Shown here one piece after another: positions 1 to 5,694 of a stretch of DNA of 5,696 nucleotides. The DNA is from Coriobacteriales bacterium (GTDB taxonomy: Bacteria > Actinomycetota > Coriobacteriia > Coriobacteriales > JAEZZM01): NCBI GenBank assembly GCA_029983705.1, contig JASBYZ010000093.1, positions 1-5,696 of the forward strand, given 5' to 3'. The notes beneath the pieces were generated by a model. It had not been told where the DNA came from. It saw nothing but the letters and a program-made list of their open reading frames with translations, and made no database searches. Each line of letters starts with the position of its first letter. The first letter of the stretch is position 1. Position numbers and translations under genes: made by a program.

Positions 1-1014
1 GTAACCTTAATATCTATTCCTCGTGATACTCCAATAAAAATTGAAGGTCACGGCACTCAAAAAATAAATGCAGCATACGAGTTTGGAGGTCCAAAGGGCG
101 CGGTAGAAGCGGTGAGTGACTTTGCTGGTGTTCCTATAACCCACTACCTTGAAGTAGACTTTAACGGCTTTAAAGATATTGTTGATGCAGTGGGCGGCGT
201 ACATATTGATGTACCGGTGCGTATTAACGATAAAGACGCAGGAAATGTTGTTATCGAAAAAGGTCCTCAAGTTTTAAACGGCGAAGAAGCGCTCACCTTT
301 ACTCGCTCAAGAAAATTTATAGACGGTGACTTTACTCGTATGCGCCACCAGCGTATGTTTATTGAAGCACTTGCTAAAGAAATAACAAACAACTTAAACC
401 CTGCTGAGGCAGTAAGTACCTTAAACAGTGTTTCAAACATGGTTAAAACTGATATGAGGCTGTCTGAACTTATCGGTCTAGTTAATGATTTTAGAGGCTT
501 TAAGTCTGAGAATTTATATTCTGCTACCGTGCCATCTGAGGCGGAAACTATACATGGAGTTGCTTACGTAGTTCCAGATCTTGAGGCCTGGGATGAAATG
601 ATGAAAAAAGTTCGTGCAGGAGAAGATCCATCAGAAGGAACTTTGGAGTCAAGTCTTGAGGCAGCAGAAAAATCTAATGGCGCTCGTGAACGCATGCACA
701 TCACTAAGCTTGCAGAAAACAAAGAAACAAGCATTATCATTAGAAATGCTACTAATATTAGCGGCGCTGCAACAACGATGAGAAACGTTGTTAAAGAAGC
801 TGGTTTTCAAGTTAATAATTACGGAGATGCAGATAAAAAGGGCCAAACTCAAACCATAATTTACTACAAGCCTGGCTCTGAGGATGCTGCGAGAAGAATT
901 TCAGAAGGCCTATCACTCGGTCAAATTAAAGAGGTCACCGGAAATAACAGTGAACCTCAGTTTAATGCTGATATACTAGTTATAATTGGTACGGATTGGG
1001 CAAAGTTAGATTAA
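1..1014 (+). CDS. LCP (LytR-CpsA-Psr) family cell-wall ligase, 5'-truncated by the window edge
   Basis: This frame is open from base 1, so the start codon, the expected N-terminal membrane anchor and part of the catalytic domain lie outside the window; 337 codons are visible. LCP enzymes act outside the membrane and transfer glycopolymers from a polyprenyl-phosphate carrier to peptidoglycan. Visible LCP motifs are ISIPRDT (visible residues 4-10), KINAAYEFGGPKG (21-33) and the Arg/Asp-rich stretch FTRSRKF...DFTRMRHQ (about 100-117), whose Arg and Asp residues bind the pyrophosphate and metal. A LytR_C-type domain follows at about 243-334, with IIIRNAT, an AGFQV segment and a final ADILVIIGTDW. 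The catalytic domain and LytR_C are joined by a charged linker (about 203-237). A GTG at 112 is internal and not a start. The glycopolymer substrate cannot be read from the sequence. The gene is first of four closely spaced + strand genes. Confidence 0.93.
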   Translation, partial: VTLISIPRDTPIKIEGHGTQKINAAYEFGGPKGAVEAVSDFAGVPITHYLEVDFNGFKDIVDAVGGVHIDVPVRINDKDAGNVVIEKGPQVLNGEEALTFTRSRKFIDGDFTRMRHQRMFIEALAKEITNNLNPAEAVSTLNSVSNMVKTDMRLSELIGLVNDFRGFKSENLYSATVPSEAETIHGVAYVVPDLEAWDEMMKKVRAGEDPSEGTLESSLEAAEKSNGARERMHITKLAENKETSIIIRNATNISGAATTMRNVVKEAGFQVNNYGDADKKGQTQTIIYYKPGSEDAARRISEGLSLGQIKEVTGNNSEPQFNADILVIIGTDWAKLD

Positions 1015-1034
1015 ATGATGCTACCAAGGTAAAA

Positions 1035-1038
1035 GGAG
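1035..1038 (+). promoter_or_regulatory. Ribosome binding site that fixes the phasin-like gene start
   Basis: GGAG lies 5 nt before the ATG at 1044. It favours that ATG over an in-frame TTG at 996, which would overlap the end of the LCP gene and has no comparable site. Confidence 0.8.
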
Positions 1039-1043
1039 TAAGC

Positions 1044-1415
1044 ATGAGTGACAATAAGCCATTTGACGGTGGGCTTTCAGAGGGCTTTCGCCAAATGTTT
1101 TTGGCAGGCGTTGGCGCAATGGCTCTTACGGGTGAAAAAGGTAAGGAGCTTCTCGACGAGCTTGTAAGTTCTGGTGAAGAGGCTGTTAAGAGTGGCAAGG
1201 AATTTAACCAAGAGCTCAAGCACGATGCTGATAAGGGAATTTCTGACTTCAAAAAAGACAGCTTGTATGAGCTCTTAATTAGACTGAGCCCTCAGGAGCG
1301 CGATGAGCTATTAGAGCGCGTTAATAAGTATAAAGACGGGGCAGTAAAGGTTGACATTGAGGATGCTAACCAAGAGCTCAAGCGCGATGTTCAAGAAGAG
1401 ACTCCAGAAGCATAA
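1044..1415 (+). CDS. Phasin-like small coiled-coil protein
   Basis: The product has 123 residues. The start is the ATG behind GGAG. An amphipathic to hydrophobic segment (FRQMFLAGVGAMALTG, residues 15-30) is followed by EKGKELLDELVSSGEEAVKSGKEF, and the rest is charged and helical (about 31-120). This layout, hydrophobic patch then EKxxELxxELxxxGE, is that of short phasin-family or 'polyhydroxyalkanoate synthesis regulator' proteins. True phasins coat PHA granules, but no PHA synthase gene is in the window, so a granule role is not supported. There is no signal peptide or clear full membrane span. It sits 29 nt after the LCP gene and 21 nt before the UbiB-type gene, so it is probably co-transcribed and may act as a membrane-associated partner of the UbiB-like protein. 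That partnership is inference. The pair NQELKHD / NQELKRD (residues 55-61 and 109-115) is an internal repeat, near-identical at DNA level. Confidence 0.75.
   Translation: MSDNKPFDGGLSEGFRQMFLAGVGAMALTGEKGKELLDELVSSGEEAVKSGKEFNQELKHDADKGISDFKKDSLYELLIRLSPQERDELLERVNKYKDGAVKVDIEDANQELKRDVQEETPEA
1205..1227 (+). repeat. In-gene direct repeat, copy 1
   Basis: This 23-nt copy begins taaccaagagctcaagc and matches 1367-1389 with one mismatch (A at 1222, G at 1384). It encodes NQELKHD in the phasin-like gene. Confidence 0.85.
1367..1389 (+). repeat. In-gene direct repeat, copy 2
   Basis: Second copy of the repeat at 1205-1227, offset by exactly 162 nt (54 codons), so both are in the same frame. It encodes NQELKRD. 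Recombination between the copies would delete 54 codons without shifting the frame. Confidence 0.85.
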
Positions 1416-1436
1416 TCAGTAGAGAGACCTATCGCA

Positions 1437-3095
1437 TTGGCTGATATTTCTAAGGGTCCTATATCGTGGTTTTTGAAAGATGACGTTTCAAAAGACGATG
1501 AAGGCTTTACCAGAAAAAATAGAAACAAGCGCGTCAGAGAGATACTTTCAATTGCAAAAAAGTATAGGGTAGACAGAGGTCTTACCCCTGAGGCGTTTAG
1601 AATGATGTTTGAAGAACTTGGTCCAACCTTTGTAAAAGCAGGCCAAGTTCTTTCGATGCGTTCTGAAATATTGCCAAAAAGCTTTACTGATGAGCTAACT
1701 CGTCTTAGAACTAACGTTTCACCGCTTCCGCATGAGCTGGTTATAAAAACACTTGAAGATGAATATCATCGTCCACTTTCAGAGATTTTTTCATATATAG
1801 AGCCTGTACCAGAAGGATCTGCTTCAGTCGCCCAGGTGCATAGAGCGCGCCTTGTTACGGGCGAAGATGTTGCCGTAAAGGTGCAGCGCCCCGGTGTTAA
1901 AGAGGTAATGTCTCAAGATATTTCTATTATGAGATCTCTCGTAGGTTTTATTAAACTTGCAACGCCAAAGGCAAACATCATAGACCTTGAAGAGGTTATT
2001 GAAGAACTTTGGAAAACCTTCCAAGAAGAAACTGACTTTTTACAAGAGGCATACAACCTTAAAAAATTTGCAGAAATAAATAAGGATGTAGTTTATATTT
2101 CTTGTCCAAAACCATACCTTGAATACTGCACAGAAAATGTTGTAGTAATGGAATATGTGGACGGCATAGCAATTTCTGATACTGAAGAGCTTGAAACGCG
2201 AGGCTATTCGTTAGCAGAAATTGGTGTGAAACTGGTTGACAACTATACTAGCCAGGTTCTAGATGATGGATATTTTCACGGAGACCCACACCCCGGAAAC
2301 ATCATTATCAAAGATGGCAAAATCATCTATATTGACTTAGGGATGATGGGCACACTTTCAAAACGTGATGCCATGTATCTTAAAGACATCATTTATTCTG
2401 TAGGTCAACAAGATGTCTCAAAGCTTAAAGATGCGCTTTTAAATTTTGCAGTTGAGCGTGACAATTCCAAAGTTAATCACGGTCAGTTTTTAGCAGATTT
2501 AGATAGCATTATGTCTCAATTTGGTTCTATGGATCTAAAAGACTTAGATGTTGGTAATTTCTTAAATGAGCTCTTTTCACTTGCACAAAGAAGTTATGTA
2601 GTAATGCCTTCATCGGCATCCATGATTTCAAAGGGATTTGTAACCTTAGAGGGCGTGTTGGACGAATGTTTGCCTGATACCAACTTGATTCAAATTATTA
2701 CCGCACACATTCAAAATCAAGAAAGTATGGATGAAAAAGCAAGTAATGAGCTCCAAGAACTTGGTATGAAGTCAAGAAGATCAACTCATGCCTTGATGGA
2801 AGCAAGCTTTTTTACCCCAGAGCTCTTAAAGATGCTAACCCGCGGTCAACTTAAGTTTAATATGGAAGTAACCGGATCAGAAAAGCCGCTTGCTGCCTTA
2901 AGATCCATGGTAGACCGTCTCACATTATCTATGGTAGTTGCAGGTTTATTTATTGGTAGCTCCATTATCTACATAAGTGAATTACCTCCAAGATTATTTG
3001 GCGTACCAGTGCTTGGCTTTTTAGGCTATTTGGGCGCCTTTGTATTATCGGTATGGATAGTCTCAGAGATTTTTATTTCAAAACGAAAACAGTAG
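1437..3095 (+). CDS. UbiB/ABC1 (AarF/COQ8) family atypical kinase, membrane-anchored
   Basis: The product has 552 residues, close to the roughly 546 of E. coli UbiB. Family motifs appear in order: KAGQ (67-70, the KxGQ inhibitory motif), the nucleotide loop GSASVAQVH (127-135), lysine K148 in VAVKVQRPG, EETDF (197-201, ExD motif), catalytic loop HGDPHPGN (281-288) and metal-binding D300 in IDLG. Two hydrophobic helices close the protein (about 494-513 and 523-547), as in UbiB. Members are atypical ATPases/kinases that support quinone biosynthesis or lipid homeostasis; the substrate here is unknown, and in an anaerobe menaquinone would be more likely than ubiquinone. The start is a TTG. It is the first usable start after the upstream in-frame stop at 1413-1415, and the next ATG falls at residue 56, too late for the family. 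The ribosome site is weak (GAGAG at 1422-1426, 10-nt spacer), so the exact start is less certain than the gene. The DFG position reads DLG. Confidence 0.93.
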   Translation: MADISKGPISWFLKDDVSKDDEGFTRKNRNKRVREILSIAKKYRVDRGLTPEAFRMMFEELGPTFVKAGQVLSMRSEILPKSFTDELTRLRTNVSPLPHELVIKTLEDEYHRPLSEIFSYIEPVPEGSASVAQVHRARLVTGEDVAVKVQRPGVKEVMSQDISIMRSLVGFIKLATPKANIIDLEEVIEELWKTFQEETDFLQEAYNLKKFAEINKDVVYISCPKPYLEYCTENVVVMEYVDGIAISDTEELETRGYSLAEIGVKLVDNYTSQVLDDGYFHGDPHPGNIIIKDGKIIYIDLGMMGTLSKRDAMYLKDIIYSVGQQDVSKLKDALLNFAVERDNSKVNHGQFLADLDSIMSQFGSMDLKDLDVGNFLNELFSLAQRSYVVMPSSASMISKGFVTLEGVLDECLPDTNLIQIITAHIQNQESMDEKASNELQELGMKSRRSTHALMEASFFTPELLKMLTRGQLKFNMEVTGSEKPLAALRSMVDRLTLSMVVAGLFIGSSIIYISELPPRLFGVPVLGFLGYLGAFVLSVWIVSEIFISKRKQ

Positions 3096-3147
3096 TGTGA
3101 TTTAAGCCTAAAGAGGGTTTCCCAAACAGACGAGGGGTGTAGAGCAT

Positions 3148-3951
3148 ATGGGAAAAGCGTTTTCGCATCTTGAAGGAATTATTTTAGACTGGGCTGGCAC
3201 AATACTTGATTATGGTTGTCTTGCGCCCACCAATCACTTTAAAGAAGTATTCAGAAATTCAGGCGTAAATATCAGTGAAGAAGAAGCTCGTTCAAGTGTG
3301 GGTTCATTAAAGAAAGACCATCTTGAGCACATCTTTAAGATTCCACGTGTTCATGATGAATGGCTAAGGATTCACGGAAAAGAAGCTAACCAACACGATA
3401 TTGACTTTATGTATTCTCAATTTGAGCACTCATTAGCAAAGTCTCTTATGGAGTGTTCAACGCCAATAGAAGGCGCAAAAGAGTTTATTGATGAGATAAA
3501 AGCTGCTGGTTTAAAAATTGGTTCATCAACAGGTTATCCAAAGGAAATGCTCGAGTGCATAGTTGAGTATGCTAAAAAATCGGGAATTGAGCTTGATGCA
3601 TGGGTGAGCCCCGATATGGTATCTGACTATGATAGACCATATCCGTTTATGATCTTTAAAAATATGGAACTTTTAGGTCTTGAGGATGTGAGGCGAGTGG
3701 TGAAAGTAGGAGATACCTGCGCTGACATTAAAGAAGCCCATAATGCAGGCATAATAGCCATTGCAAAATTGGATGGATCAGCAGAGCTTGGCTTTAGCGA
3801 GAAGAGCTACGGTTTAGCAGACTCTTGGCAAAAAGAGGAAGCCTATACAAGAGCGCGTGATGTATTTGAGTCTTGTCATGCTGACTACATCGTTAAAGAT
3901 TTTAAAGAACTTCTTGACGTCTTATATCAAATAGACGAGCAACTTAGTTAA
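3148..3951 (+). CDS. phnX: Phosphonoacetaldehyde hydrolase (phosphonatase), HAD superfamily
   Basis: The product has 267 residues, the usual phosphonatase length. The enzyme cleaves the C-P bond of phosphonoacetaldehyde to acetaldehyde and phosphate in the cytoplasm. The motif ILDWAGT holds nucleophile D14, with A16 at D+2 in place of the usual HAD Asp, a phosphonatase hallmark. DYGC follows (C24). The cap segment GSLKKDH supplies the expected Schiff-base lysine K55 and H58. Further matches are SSTGY (Y130), DRPYP (R163) and KVGDTCAD (K186, D189, D193), then GSAELG (210-215). Aligned from memory with the Bacillus cereus enzyme, offset +2, the residue matching Met49 is V51. The ATG has a GAGGGG site 10 nt upstream. 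The gene lies 52 nt after the UbiB-type gene with no convincing terminator between. The usual partner, 2-aminoethylphosphonate transaminase (phnW), and phosphonate transporter genes are not in the window. Confidence 0.9.
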   Translation: MGKAFSHLEGIILDWAGTILDYGCLAPTNHFKEVFRNSGVNISEEEARSSVGSLKKDHLEHIFKIPRVHDEWLRIHGKEANQHDIDFMYSQFEHSLAKSLMECSTPIEGAKEFIDEIKAAGLKIGSSTGYPKEMLECIVEYAKKSGIELDAWVSPDMVSDYDRPYPFMIFKNMELLGLEDVRRVVKVGDTCADIKEAHNAGIIAIAKLDGSAELGFSEKSYGLADSWQKEEAYTRARDVFESCHADYIVKDFKELLDVLYQIDEQLS

Positions 3952-3969
3952 ACAGCTGCAGTAAATAAT

Positions 3970-4004
3970 TGAGGGGTAAGACAAAGCTAATGTCTTACCC
4001 CTCA
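3970..4004. terminator. Perfect 14-bp hairpin between convergent genes, probable terminator
   Basis: tgaggggtaagaca (3970-3983) is exactly complementary to tgtcttacccctca (3991-4004) around a 7-nt loop. It lies 18 nt after the phnX stop and 35 nt after the nrfA stop on the other strand. The + strand side has no T-run after the stem. The - strand side continues with an AT-rich attatttac, so termination of nrfA looks the better fit. A bidirectional role is possible. Confidence 0.75.
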
Positions 4005-4007
4005 TCA

Positions 4008-4021
4008 AACTTCATGAAGTT
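4008..4021. repeat. Perfect 14-bp palindrome
   Basis: aacttcatgaagtt equals its own reverse complement. It sits 3 nt beyond the terminator hairpin and 18 nt past the nrfA stop. It has no loop, so it resembles a protein-binding dyad more than an RNA hairpin, and its position between gene ends is unusual for an operator. Chance is possible in AT-rich DNA. Confidence 0.5.
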
Positions 4022-4039
4022 AGCGAGTGTTTCTTTCCC

Positions 4040-5308
4040 TTATAGAAGTCCGTCAATTTCCTCAATAAGTTTATCAGCCTTATCTAAACAATCTTTAGCA
4101 AGAGCTGGATTGTGGAAACCATCAGAGTTCTCTGCGAACACAAAGTCAAAGTAGAATTGAGCATCTCTATACTTAGATTCAATCTCTTTATACTTTGCTT
4201 CATCGTAGCTGTCTTTGTTTTGAGCTACCGTTTTGGTAATACGCTCAAGATTTTCTGAAATCTCAGTAAAGCGTTTATCGGTTTGAGCTTGAATGCCATT
4301 TACAGCATCCATAAGTTGCTCAGCAGTCATACCCTTGTGGCAGGATAAGCAGATTTGCTCAACTTGGTCAACATCCTTAAATGGAGAGGTCCATCTATGT
4401 GAAGTGTAACCATCTTCCTTTTTCATGTGACAGTCTGCACAGCTTAAGCCAGCAAGGAAGTGAGGGCTATTGTTGGTGAGATGCTCAAATTCAGGGTGTT
4501 GTACCTTAATGAGCTTGAAGCCAGATTCTGGTTGAGTAAAGCCTGACCAATTATTCTCATTGTTCCATTTAAGAACTGAGTCTGGGTCAGTACCATATCC
4601 CCAAGGGTGGCTTACCTCACCGTTTTCAGGACTTGGATAGTAGTCATTGTGACACTGTGCACAAGCCTTGGTTTTCTCGTCAACTTTAAGGTCAAATTCC
4701 TCGACTGCCTTATTAAAGTTGGTGCGTGTTACATTCATAACACCAGGAGTATTGGTGTGACAATCGTAACAGCTGATTGGCTCATCGATCTCTGGAGTGA
4801 CCTTCTCAAAGTCCATTTTGTAGAACTTGTCCCCATACTTTTGTTCAAGGATCATGTATTGAGGGGTCTTGCAGTTGTAGCAATAAGCGTTTTTATGTGG
4901 ACGAAGAGTCTTTCTAACAGTCTCTAAAGCGTTAGGATGACCTTGTGGGTCAACATAAAAAATATCGTAATTTGAGCCTTTATAAATAGTCTTTAATGCT
5001 GGGAACAGGTCTAGATATGAGCTTGATGATGGAGCACCAGGATAATCTAGACTGTATTCCAAGTTTTGCATATAAGTCTCATACTGATTTGGATACTTGT
5101 CTTTCCATTCAGCAGCCTTAATTACGTAGCTATTGTCTACGCTGGATGCATCAGCTTGAGCTGTTTTTGACTCATCTGTTGCTTTTTGCTCGGTCTTGGT
5201 GCCCTCTTTGTCCTGACTAGGAGCTTGAGCAGGCTGAGAGCAAGCAACAACAAATATCATCATGGCTAAAGCAATAACCAGAGGAATAAGCAACTTTATT
5301 CTTTTCAT
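4040..5308 (-). CDS. nrfA: Ammonia-forming pentaheme cytochrome c nitrite reductase, lipoprotein form
   Basis: The product has 422 residues. NrfA reduces nitrite to ammonium with six electrons on the outer face of the membrane. Five heme sites are visible: CYNCK (143-147, the Lys-ligated active-site heme) and CxxCH at 180-184, 216-220, 290-294 and 320-324. Active-site residues Y223 and H271 are present, with R136 the likely catalytic arginine. KVQH (268-271) supplies K and Q of the calcium site. The residue before Y223 is Asp (D222) where E. coli NrfA has Glu. GFHNP (397-401) fits a distal heme ligand. Residues 1-23 form a lipoprotein signal ending in lipobox VVAC (C23), followed by a polar tether to about residue 60. 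The ATG at 5308 is chosen over a GTG at 5344 because it has a strong GGGAGG site. No nrfH lies next to it: downstream is convergent phnX, and upstream is 388 nt of non-coding DNA. Confidence 0.95.
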   Translation of the reverse strand: MKRIKLLIPLVIALAMMIFVVACSQPAQAPSQDKEGTKTEQKATDESKTAQADASSVDNSYVIKAAEWKDKYPNQYETYMQNLEYSLDYPGAPSSSSYLDLFPALKTIYKGSNYDIFYVDPQGHPNALETVRKTLRPHKNAYCYNCKTPQYMILEQKYGDKFYKMDFEKVTPEIDEPISCYDCHTNTPGVMNVTRTNFNKAVEEFDLKVDEKTKACAQCHNDYYPSPENGEVSHPWGYGTDPDSVLKWNNENNWSGFTQPESGFKLIKVQHPEFEHLTNNSPHFLAGLSCADCHMKKEDGYTSHRWTSPFKDVDQVEQICLSCHKGMTAEQLMDAVNGIQAQTDKRFTEISENLERITKTVAQNKDSYDEAKYKEIESKYRDAQFYFDFVFAENSDGFHNPALAKDCLDKADKLIEEIDGLL

Positions 5309-5312
5309 CTTT

Positions 5313-5318
5313 CCTCCC
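5313..5318 (-). promoter_or_regulatory. nrfA ribosome binding site
   Basis: On the - strand GGGAGG lies 4 nt before the ATG at 5308. This supports that start and a 422-residue lipoprotein whose positively charged MKRIK precedes the hydrophobic signal core. Confidence 0.85.
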
Positions 5319-5378
5319 TTACGTTTATCCGAAACCAATAACACACATGAAGCTCCCTAACTTCAGTATCAATTTTGC

Positions 5379-5407
5379 ATTATTTGTGAAGTGATATTCA
5401 AGAACAA
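5379..5407 (-). promoter_or_regulatory. Weak candidate nrfA promoter, proximal
   Basis: On the - strand TTGTTC (5407-5402) and AATAAT (5384-5379) are separated by 17 nt. The -10 matches consensus at 5 of 6 positions, the -35 at only 3 of 6. It would give a leader of roughly 65 nt. A poor -35 would suit an activator-dependent promoter, but this is speculative. Confidence 0.25.
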
Positions 5408-5474
5408 TTGCAACAAATGCTTACTATATAGGTATAACGGCGGTAAGAGGCTGAGATGATGCAAACTACGTATC

Positions 5475-5506
5475 TTAAATTGAGAGCAATGTTTATTAAA
5501 TTTGAG
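5475..5506. repeat. Short direct repeat, two helical turns apart
   Basis: TTAAATTGAG (5475-5484) recurs as TTAAATTTGAG (5496-5506), with one extra T. The start-to-start distance is 21 bp, so both copies face the same side of the DNA. This is the arrangement of some response-regulator sites, though AT-rich chance matches are common. Confidence 0.3.
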
Positions 5507-5545
5507 TTAAACGTGAAGATTAAAAATATGGGCTTTAATTCTTTC

Positions 5546-5560
5546 CTATATACGATATAG
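5546..5560. promoter_or_regulatory. Dyad CTATAT-N3-ATATAG, overlapping a possible - strand promoter
   Basis: Perfect 6-bp arms (5546-5551 and 5555-5560) flank ACG. A related uninterrupted palindrome, CTATATAG, lies at 5424-5431. On the - strand TATATA (5552-5547) lies 18 nt from TTGAGT (5576-5571), so this dyad would overlap the -10 of a distal nrfA promoter with a leader of about 230 nt. Operator or promoter function is inferred from position only. Confidence 0.25.
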
Positions 5561-5568
5561 TTTTCAAC

Positions 5569-5595
5569 GCACTCAAAAAAAGTGCTCTTTTGTTT
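5569..5595 (+). terminator. Weak candidate terminator hairpin
   Basis: gcact (5569-5573) pairs with agtgc (5581-5585) around caaaaaa, and the + strand then continues tcttttgttt. The T-rich tail fits intrinsic termination, but the stem is only 5 bp. There is no gene ahead of it on this strand in the window, so it would end either a small RNA or an unannotated transcript. Confidence 0.25.
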
Positions 5596-5644
5596 GTCTG
5601 ATCTAACAGCTTTGCAATATGTCGTTAAGATTCCAAAGCCAATG

Positions 5645-5664
5645 TGAACAAGTTATGAAGTTCA
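5645..5664. repeat. Dyad TGAAC-N10-GTTCA
   Basis: 5-bp perfect arms at 5645-5649 and 5660-5664 are separated by 10 nt, giving a 20-bp dyad that could bind a dimeric regulator. The arms resemble half of an actinobacterial LexA site, but LexA uses a 4-nt gap, so that identity is not supported. Confidence 0.25.
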
Positions 5665-5672
5665 AATTCTTA

Positions 5673-5694
5673 CTTGACTCACACTTGAGACAAG
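5673..5694. repeat. Imperfect inverted repeat at the right edge
   Basis: CTTGACTCA (5673-5681) and TGAGACAAG (5686-5694) pair at 8 of 9 positions around a 4-nt loop. The left arm contains TTGACT (5674-5679), a good -35 hexamer on the + strand whose -10 would fall just past the window. It could be an operator over a divergent promoter, or a hairpin belonging to a neighbouring gene. Confidence 0.35.

Noticed and set aside
996..1043. Earlier TTG start for the phasin-like gene
   Set aside because: It overlaps the LCP coding end and lacks a ribosome site. The ATG at 1044 has GGAG at the right distance.
7..1252. Open frames on the - strand opposite the LCP and phasin-like genes (7-270, 649-852, 980-1252)
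   Set aside because: Their sequences have no recognisable domains, and the + strand frames carry clear family motifs over the same bases.
1044..1415. Assignment as a true PHA granule phasin
   Set aside because: No PHA synthase, depolymerase or PhaR-type gene is in the window, and the similarity is limited to a short hydrophobic-charged pattern.
3096..3147. Terminator between the UbiB-type gene and phnX
   Set aside because: Only a 5-bp stem with a G-T pair (aagcc/ggttt) can be drawn, with no T-run, so read-through into phnX is more likely.
3969..4154. 61-codon + strand frame after phnX
   Set aside because: It runs through the terminator hairpin and then antisense to the 3' end of nrfA, with no recognisable product.
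4607..4927. 106-codon open frame on the + strand inside nrfA
   Set aside because: It is antisense to the heme-binding core of nrfA, matches no family I recognise and has no ribosome site. The nrfA frame has five heme motifs in order and explains the region.
5309..5344. Upstream GTG start for nrfA
   Set aside because: It would put 12 charged and polar residues before the lipoprotein signal. The ATG at 5308 follows GGGAGG and yields a normal signal peptide.
5384..5401. FNR/CRP-type site in ttgtgaagtgatattcaa upstream of nrfA
   Set aside because: The left half resembles TTGTGA, but the right half is not its reverse complement, so the dyad symmetry needed for these regulators is missing.
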